From: an uncultured Acidimicrobiales bacterium
Lineage (GTDB): Bacteria; Actinomycetota; Acidimicrobiia; Acidimicrobiales; SZUA-35
Assembly: GCA_937997485.1 (NCBI GenBank)
Contig: CALKTH010000031.1
Span: forward strand, 1 to 64,000
Length of the DNA: 64,000 nucleotides
Reading direction: 5' to 3'
A model generated the notes under the pieces. That model had not been told where the DNA came from. It did no database searches and was given only the letters and a program-made list of their open reading frames with translations. Made by a program: the position numbers and the translations under genes. Each line of letters begins with the position of its first letter. The stretch's first letter is position 1. Shown here piece after piece: positions 58,847-64,000 of this stretch.

Positions 58847-60268
58847 GTGACAGCAGCCGCACAGCCCGACGTTGCCCCGATTCCGAAGTCCGCGTGGCGG
58901 ACGCTCGGTGTGACCTCACTCGTTGGCTTCATGGTCAGCCTGGAGATCACGATCATCGCGCTCGCGCTGCCGGAGATTCGCGAAGCGTTCCCTGGCACGT
59001 CGGAAGGCACGCTCTCCTGGATCATCACGGCGTACAACATCGGCGTCGCATCACTTCTCCTCGTGTCCGGTTGGGCGGCTGACCGGTTCGGGCGCAAGAG
59101 AGTCTTCCTCGCTGGGCTGGTGATCTTCGGCCTCGGCTCCCTCGGTTCGGGCTTGGCGAACTCGGCGACGACGCTGATCATCGCCCGAGGCGTTCAGTCC
59201 GTCGGCGGCGCCCTGCAATTTCCGGCTGGTCTGGCCTTGCTCCTACCGGCCTTTCCCTTCGAGCGCCGGGGCATGGCGATCGGGGTCTGGGGTGCGATGG
59301 GCGGCCTCGCGGCTGCGCTCGGGCCGCCCATCGGTGGCGTGCTGGTCGGGCTCTTCGGCTGGCGAGCCGTGTTTCTCATCAACGTCCCCACCGTGCTCGG
59401 TGCGATCGTTTTTGGACGCCTGTGGCTGGCGGAGAGCACAGCGGACGATGTCCCCGAGCAGGTCGACGTGCTGTCGGTTCCGATGGCTTCGCTTGGCGTG
59501 GGCGCCATCATCCTCGGCGTTGTCCAGAGTGAGGAATGGGGAGTCTTCGCCGCCCCCACGATCAGCGCCTTCGCCGTTGGCCTTGCCCTGATCGCCGCGT
59601 TCGTTGTTCGCTCCCGGTCACACCCCACGCCATTGTTCGACCTGGATCTCTTCACGCTGAGGAGCTACACGCTCGGCTGCCTCGGCACCGTTTTCTTCGT
59701 CACGGCATTCTTCGCGTTCTTTGTGCCGTTCCCATCGTTCATCCAGGAAACGTGGGAGTGGTCGGCCATCAAGACGGGGCTTGCGATCGTGCCCGGCCCG
59801 TTCCTTGCTGCGGTGCTCTCGCCCATCACGGGGCGCTGGGCCGATCGCGTCGGACCGGGTCCGATCCTGGCGCTCGGCGGTGTTGCCGGCGTGATCTCGA
59901 TGGCGCTGACGCTCTGGCTCACCGGAAATGAGCCTCGCCTGTTTCTCGGCATCGTGCTCCCCGGACTCTTTCTGGGCGTGGCGGCAGGCTGCAGCTTCGC
60001 CATGTCCGTCGGCGCGGCAATGCGGGACGTGCCCCCGCAACGATTCGGCATGGCGGGAGCGGGCCGGACCACGGTGTTCCAGTTGGCCATCGCCGTGGCG
60101 ATCGCCCTCTCGGTCGCCGTCGTTGGTCGAACAGCCACTGGAGGGGCATCGCTTGGGGGCATGCAGCGAGGTTGGACCGCAAGCCTCATTCTCTTCGCTC
60201 TGCAGGCCATCGTGTTCGGCGTGTTCTTCCCCCGAGGCAATCGGGCGACCGAGGCTCGCTCCATCTAG
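58847..60268 (+). CDS. MFS transporter, DHA2-like (EmrB/QacA) family
   Basis: 473 residues, GTG start, with about 14 hydrophobic segments. Motif A-like 'GWAADRFGRKRVF' follows the second helix, and the 'LALLLPAFPFERRGMAIGVWGAMGG' region resembles the drug/H+ antiporter motif C area. It probably exports a drug-like compound by proton exchange. Convergent with the ferric-reductase-like gene at a distance of 3 bases. Confidence 0.9.
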   Translation: MTAAAQPDVAPIPKSAWRTLGVTSLVGFMVSLEITIIALALPEIREAFPGTSEGTLSWIITAYNIGVASLLLVSGWAADRFGRKRVFLAGLVIFGLGSLGSGLANSATTLIIARGVQSVGGALQFPAGLALLLPAFPFERRGMAIGVWGAMGGLAAALGPPIGGVLVGLFGWRAVFLINVPTVLGAIVFGRLWLAESTADDVPEQVDVLSVPMASLGVGAIILGVVQSEEWGVFAAPTISAFAVGLALIAAFVVRSRSHPTPLFDLDLFTLRSYTLGCLGTVFFVTAFFAFFVPFPSFIQETWEWSAIKTGLAIVPGPFLAAVLSPITGRWADRVGPGPILALGGVAGVISMALTLWLTGNEPRLFLGIVLPGLFLGVAAGCSFAMSVGAAMRDVPPQRFGMAGAGRTTVFQLAIAVAIALSVAVVGRTATGGASLGGMQRGWTASLILFALQAIVFGVFFPRGNRATEARSI

Positions 60269-60271
60269 CTG

Positions 60272-60940
60272 CTACCGGTGTGCGTCGGCCTTCGCTTCGC
60301 TCCACCGGTCAGCGAGTGAGGCGGATTCGGCAGGAGGATCAGTGGCTCGACGACCGCCAACGCGAGCCTCCTCCAACATCGCCTTTCGACGGTCGACCGC
60401 CCGCTCGTTGGTGCCAGACCGCAGGATGACCACCCGTAGGACCGTCAGTGACACGATGGCTCCCAGCAGGACAAGTCCCGCGATCAGGATGAAAGGGTTG
60501 CGGACGTCGCTGCCCGCCTGCCACGCATGAATCGTGCCAGTGATCACGACCAGGTACGAGCTCAGATGGATGCCCATCCACCACTTCTGGGGCAGGCGAT
60601 CCTTGATGAGGGAGGAAAGCTCGATGGCGGCGAGCAAGTACATGGAGAGAATGCCCCAGGCGACAGCGCCAGCTCGCCAAGTCGAGGCGAACGGAACGAA
60701 CAGTTCGGCCCAACCGAAGGTGACGAAGCTGTCCGCCCACAGGGTGGTGAGGTGCAGGGCGATGAAGGCAAACGTCAGCCCACCCATGTGCCGGTGGAGA
60801 TCGACGAGCCACGGCTTCGATGGTTTGAACCCGAGCACACGAGTTGACGCCAGCAGGCCGAGAATGACTGAGCTGCAGGCCACGGCCCAGGCCATGAGAC
60901 CGGCACCGCGGGTGGCGAACCACCAGATCTGATCAGTCAT
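60272..60940 (-). CDS. Ferric-reductase-like haem membrane protein
   Basis: 222 residues with about six membrane helices. Histidines in 'LHRHMGG', 'IALHLTTLW', 'GIHLSSYL' and 'TGTIHAW' are placed as b-haem ligands of the ferric reductase-like transmembrane domain. No flavin or NAD domain is attached. It overlaps apbE by 4 bases and would move electrons across the membrane, probably to a flavinylated partner outside. Confidence 0.85.
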   Translation of the reverse strand: MTDQIWWFATRGAGLMAWAVACSSVILGLLASTRVLGFKPSKPWLVDLHRHMGGLTFAFIALHLTTLWADSFVTFGWAELFVPFASTWRAGAVAWGILSMYLLAAIELSSLIKDRLPQKWWMGIHLSSYLVVITGTIHAWQAGSDVRNPFILIAGLVLLGAIVSLTVLRVVILRSGTNERAVDRRKAMLEEARVGGRRATDPPAESASLADRWSEAKADAHR

Positions 60941-61914
60941 GCGGCGCGTCCTTGGTGATCGATCCGACTCTCGAGGAAGCGATCGGAGCCGTCGAGCTCG
61001 ATCACCGTTCCTTGGTCATCGACGAGAACACCTGTCGCCTTGATCGAAGAGAGCCAGGCGCTGGCTTTCGCTCGGCCCCTGTTGACAGTGACGGTGGCAG
61101 CGACGTCGCAGGTCATCGCCGACGCTCCGATGATCGATGCCGAGATCAGGCCGCTCTCACTCGGCCGTTGTGTCCTGGGATCGATGAGGTGATGCCGTCG
61201 ATCGCCGCTGGGGCCAAGCCAGCGCCGCACGGCGGTGGACGACGTGCAGACGGCGCCGCGAGCGAGGCGGAGGTGGCGAGTCTCGCCACTGCCGGGCAGG
61301 GTGAGGCGGACTCGCCAGGCCAGGTCATCCGGCGGCGTCCCATCAGCTCGGAGATCTCCGCCCAGACTCACGAGCGCACCGGAGATACCCGACCCGAGTT
61401 CTCCCGCTAGCAGCTGCATGCACATCAGATCGGCGGTGGCCCCCTTGCCGATGCCACCAAGGTCCAGAACCATGCCGGGCGGGATCTCCACAATGGAGGC
61501 CGTGTGGTGAACCGCGATGGCGGCCGGGTTCGCCGAGGTGGAGGAGTTGGCGTGCTCGATCGTTGCAGTCTCGATGGACCCCGCAGTTGGAGTCATGCGG
61601 GCAAAGCTTTGGTCGTAGCCCAGGGCTTCGAGCGGCGAACCGAGCGTTGCGTCAAAGGCGCCGTCTGTCTCGTGGTGGGCGTCGAGTGCGGCGCTGATGA
61701 GCTCGACGGTCTCACGAGACACCATCACGGGTCGGCCCGCGTGCCGATTGATTCGTCCGACGTCCGAGTCGGCAATGAATCGTGACCAAAGGCGCTCCAA
61801 GCGATCGATCTCGCGCCGAGCTGCATCGAGGGCTGCCTGAAGATCAGCATCCCCGACCAGCACGAGGTGCACGTCGGTCCCCATGGCGCGAAACCGAACC
61901 TCGGCCGAGTGCAT
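60937..61914 (-). CDS. apbE: FAD:protein FMN transferase (ApbE)
   Basis: 325 residues with 'RFRAMGTDVHLV' at the start, 'SDVGRINRHAG', 'DLGGIGKGATAD' and the C-terminal 'HHLIDPRTQRP'/'CDVAATV' metal- and FAD-binding segments. It attaches FMN by a phosphoester bond to Thr/Ser of extracytoplasmic targets. No clear signal peptide is visible from this start, which is unusual for ApbE. The usual FMN-bind target domain is not encoded nearby. Confidence 0.93.
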   Translation of the reverse strand: MHSAEVRFRAMGTDVHLVLVGDADLQAALDAARREIDRLERLWSRFIADSDVGRINRHAGRPVMVSRETVELISAALDAHHETDGAFDATLGSPLEALGYDQSFARMTPTAGSIETATIEHANSSTSANPAAIAVHHTASIVEIPPGMVLDLGGIGKGATADLMCMQLLAGELGSGISGALVSLGGDLRADGTPPDDLAWRVRLTLPGSGETRHLRLARGAVCTSSTAVRRWLGPSGDRRHHLIDPRTQRPSESGLISASIIGASAMTCDVAATVTVNRGRAKASAWLSSIKATGVLVDDQGTVIELDGSDRFLESRIDHQGRAA

Positions 61915-61916
61915 GG

Positions 61917-62639
61917 TCAGGAGGCGCCGCTGTCGACGGTCGTGGTTGAGCTCGGGGGCGGAGGTTGTGTGCTGGGAGGAGCGGTGGTTGGGGCCGCCGT
62001 GGTTGGGGCCGCGGTGGTTGGCGCTGCTGTCGTTGGGGCCGCCGTTGTCGGCGCGGAGGTCGCGGCCGCGGTGGTCGGGGGTGCCGACACGGCGCCGGCC
62101 GTCGTGGGCGCAGCCTGAGCTGACGCGGTGGTTGGTGCTGCGGTCGTGGGAGGAGCCGTGGCTGGTGCAGCGGTCGTTGGCGCCGCGGTTGCTGCCGGAG
62201 TGCTGGTCGTGGTCCCGCCGCCTGAAGCGGGAGCTGCCGTCGTTGCCGTGCCGCCAGCCGACGTCGTGGTGGAGCCGCTCGCTCCTACCGCGGTGGTGGA
62301 GGTCGGCCCCGTGGAGGTCGGCGTTGTGGTGGGAGCGTCGAGGCCGGTGGCCCCGATGCCAGCAAGTGCACCGTCAACCGAGTTGGTCGCCGCCTGCGCC
62401 TCGTTGTCGATGCCCAATGCCATCGCGGGTCCCAGGGTCGTTGGGGCAGGCTCAGCGCTGCCCTCGGCGACGAAAGGAAGCGACGTTGGCGCTGCCTGGT
62501 CGACCGTGACCGCCGCATCGTCCTGCTCTTCGACGACAGTGGCCACGGCGATCGTCGACGTCACGCCCAGATAACCGGCACCGGCCACCCAGAACGTGAG
62601 TTGTCGGGCGCGACGGGCAGGTTTGGGACGCGACGGCAT
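61917..62639 (-). CDS. Exported Thr/Ala/Pro-rich low-complexity protein
   Basis: 240 residues. A basic head and one hydrophobic segment (about residues 14-34, 'FWAVAGAGYLGVTSTIAVATV'-like) precede about 75 ordinary residues, then a long Thr/Ala/Pro tract to the C-terminus, including five 15-bp tandem repeats. First gene of the operon with apbE (2 bases) and the ferric-reductase-like gene. It may be a flavinylation target or a wall-spanning stalk, but no FMN-bind domain is visible. Confidence 0.75.
   Translation of the reverse strand: MPSRPKPARRARQLTFWVAGAGYLGVTSTIAVATVVEEQDDAAVTVDQAAPTSLPFVAEGSAEPAPTTLGPAMALGIDNEAQAATNSVDGALAGIGATGLDAPTTTPTSTGPTSTTAVGASGSTTTSAGGTATTAAPASGGGTTTSTPAATAAPTTAAPATAPPTTAAPTTASAQAAPTTAGAVSAPPTTAAATSAPTTAAPTTAAPTTAAPTTAAPTTAPPSTQPPPPSSTTTVDSGAS
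61984..62058 (-). repeat. 15-bp tandem repeat encoding Ala-Pro-Thr-Thr-Ala units
   Basis: Five consecutive degenerate 15-bp units (61984, 61999, 62014, 62029, 62044) based on GTGGTTGGGGCCGCC in the plus-strand reading. In protein they give a repeating PTTAA pattern. Likely length-variable by slippage. Confidence 0.85.
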
Positions 62640-62711
62640 GCGTTCTACATCGGCGCGATCCGTCGATTCCTGTAACGAGTTCGCGGCTCGTTCAGGCCCG
62701 CGAACCTGACC

Positions 62712-63755
62712 TCAGGAGATCGGCTGGTTCTCCGTCGCGTCTTCTCTGCGACCGTCCGCATGGATGGCGAAGCGTCGGGCTGTGGCGCCATGGTTCGGCT
62801 CTGGTGAGTCCCAGGGCCAGCCGCCGAACTGGGTGGTCCGGTAGTCGGTGAATGCTTGCTGGATCTCGGCCTCAGTGTTCATGACGAACGGCCCGTAGCG
62901 GGCCACGGGCTCGGCGATCGGACGGCCCTGCAGAATCATGCATTCCACGGGTCCCTCGACCGATGCCGTGAGTGCCAGGTCTTGGCCTGCATCGATGAGT
63001 GCGCCGTTGTGGGCCTCGAGTGCTTCGCCAGCGATATCGAGTGTGGAACCCTCGAAGGCGTAGAGCACTCGCATGGTTTCACCATGCTGCGAAGCGGGGA
63101 GCGTAAACGAGGCGCCAGCTTCGAGAGTCAAGTGGAACACGCCAACCTCGGCCTCAGCCCGGGCCGCCCACGAATTCGGAGGAGTGCGAGGACCCGTCCG
63201 ATCATTGAGTGAGCCGGTGATCACGGTGATCTCCGTTGCGTTGCCTTGCTCGTCGGTCTCGGTGAACGTGGGCGTCTCGTCGTCCCACAGCATTGTGAAG
63301 TAGGGATCGGCCATCTTGTCGCTGGCGGGGAGGTTCAGCCAGATCTGGAACAGCTCGAGAGGGTTGTCCGCGTTCTGATCGATGAGGGGAAACATCTCGG
63401 CGTGCTGGATACCGGCGCCGGCCGTGAGCCACTGGGTGTCTCCCTTGCCGAAGCGGGCGGTGGCGCCCATCGAGTCGGCGTGGTCGATGATCCCTTGCCG
63501 CACGTAGGTGATGGTCTCGAAGCCTCGATGTGGGTGCTGGGGGAACCCGGGAACTTGAGCGCCGTGGTACATGTTCCAGCCGTCTTTGCCCCCGAAGTCC
63601 TGGCCGATGTCGCGGCCGTCGAGCGGTGCGTCGGGCCCGAGGTCGGGAAGGGCCTTTGGGTAGTGATCGAGGTGATGAGCCACGAAGAGGAACGGGTCGA
63701 TCGTGGGCCACTGCGGACCGAGGGGGAAGCGTTGCTTCACGACAGGATCAGACAT
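62712..63755 (-). CDS. Pirin family protein
   Basis: 347 residues with the double cupin pattern. 'HPHRGFETITYVRQG' carries the metal-binding His residues, then 'GDTQWLTAGAGIQHAEMF'. The N-terminal half is most conserved. Pirins act as metal-dependent quercetinase-like dioxygenases or stress-linked regulators. An upstream -10-like TACAAT six bases from the ATG suggests a leaderless message. Confidence 0.92.
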   Translation of the reverse strand: MSDPVVKQRFPLGPQWPTIDPFLFVAHHLDHYPKALPDLGPDAPLDGRDIGQDFGGKDGWNMYHGAQVPGFPQHPHRGFETITYVRQGIIDHADSMGATARFGKGDTQWLTAGAGIQHAEMFPLIDQNADNPLELFQIWLNLPASDKMADPYFTMLWDDETPTFTETDEQGNATEITVITGSLNDRTGPRTPPNSWAARAEAEVGVFHLTLEAGASFTLPASQHGETMRVLYAFEGSTLDIAGEALEAHNGALIDAGQDLALTASVEGPVECMILQGRPIAEPVARYGPFVMNTEAEIQQAFTDYRTTQFGGWPWDSPEPNHGATARRFAIHADGRREDATENQPIS

Positions 63756-63761
63756 TTCAAT

Positions 63762-63767
63762 ATTGTA
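63762..63767 (-). promoter_or_regulatory. Leaderless-type -10 box of the pirin gene
   Basis: TACAAT on the minus strand, six bases before the ATG, within an AT-rich patch that also holds the 8-bp palindrome CAATATTG. No ribosome-binding site is present. No good -35 seen. Confidence 0.55.
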
Positions 63768-64000
63768 CTACTTTTCGAATCGTCCCTCCCGTGCGCTCCG
63801 TCACGTGCCAAGCGCGCGTTCAGCAACGGGAGTGTCATGCCTTTTCCCGTAGTCAGAATGTGAGATGAGTTCGCCGACCGCTTGCCCCCTGTAGGGCTGC
63901 GGTTTCGCTGCCGAAGGCAGCGACCGGAGCGTGGATTCGGACGGCCATGTCAAACGTATGTCAAACGAGACGCCGATGCACGGCGCACGATTCCTGCGAT
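63768..64000. other. Window-end intergenic stretch
   Basis: No credible gene. It contains the hairpin TCGCTGCC-GAA-GGCAGCGA (63905-63923), possibly a terminator of a gene beyond the window. A direct repeat on the minus strand, GTTTGACAT twice near 63950-63972, holds two TTGACA-like hexamers. Confidence 0.35.

Noticed and set aside
61984-62058. CRISPR-like regular repeats
   Set aside because: Contiguous 15-bp coding repeats with no spacers and no cas genes; they encode a Thr/Ala/Pro tract.
63930-63990. A possible tRNA T-loop-like sequence on the minus strand
   Set aside because: The GTCCGAATCC-like stretch lacks a matching stem set and anticodon arm; no cloverleaf can be drawn.

Overview
The window reads as one contiguous piece of a high-GC actinobacterial chromosome. 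A marine Acidimicrobiia (Ilumatobacter-like) source is my inference. It rests on two DUF222/HNH genes, two DUF4214 proteins, a PknG-type kinase, an AbiEi/DUF559-type protein, an LPxTG surface protein, frequent GTG starts, and several starts preceded by a -10 box only 5-7 bases upstream, as expected for leaderless mRNAs. I found no rRNA, tRNA, CRISPR array or transposase.

Layout. 0-13 kb: an SDR reductase, a di-haem cytochrome c peroxidase fused to DUF4214 domains, an acyl-CoA dehydrogenase pair with a nitronate monooxygenase-like gene and a divergent acyl-CoA ligase, a lipoprotein, the first DUF222/HNH gene, and a TrxR-FNR fusion flavoprotein. 13-41 kb: housekeeping genes (zincin, uppP) and a broad one-carbon/methylated-amine region: folD-mttB-FAD/GcvT dehydrogenase, gamma-butyrobetaine hydroxylase with an MFS carrier, fhs-metF, and a GntR regulator divergent from a second FAD/GcvT dehydrogenase with etfBA. 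Together these could strip methyl groups from quaternary or N-methyl amines, load them on tetrahydrofolate, oxidise them to formyl and formate, and pass electrons to ETF. Interleaved are a second acyl-CoA ligase, MerR-VOC, TetR-MMPL with a clear operator, an M15 peptidase, and a nuclease-like gene bracketed by matched 40-bp palindromes.

41-57 kb: an LPxTG surface protein, a membrane protein, a group II decarboxylase, and a split signalling island. One arm (minus strand) carries a GlnX-like membrane sensor and a PotD-like solute-binding lipoprotein. The other (plus strand) is a tightly overlapping operon: coiled-coil protein, PknG-type kinase, PP2C phosphatase, von Willebrand A protein, FHA protein. 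Kinase, phosphatase and FHA protein each begin with zinc ribbons. A DUF222/HNH gene and a small membrane protein sit between the arms. This is the most system-like feature of the window.

57-64 kb: an unknown protein, DUF2461 and TfoX-like proteins, an MFS exporter, a flavinylation-type operon (Thr/Ala/Pro-rich exported protein, ApbE, ferric-reductase-like membrane protein) and a pirin.

Non-coding structure is rich. Several gene ends carry long inverted repeats built alike: outer stem, near-symmetric internal loop, inner stem, small loop. Their arm sequences are mostly unrelated. Only one classic stem-plus-T-tract terminator was seen, after the MMPL gene.
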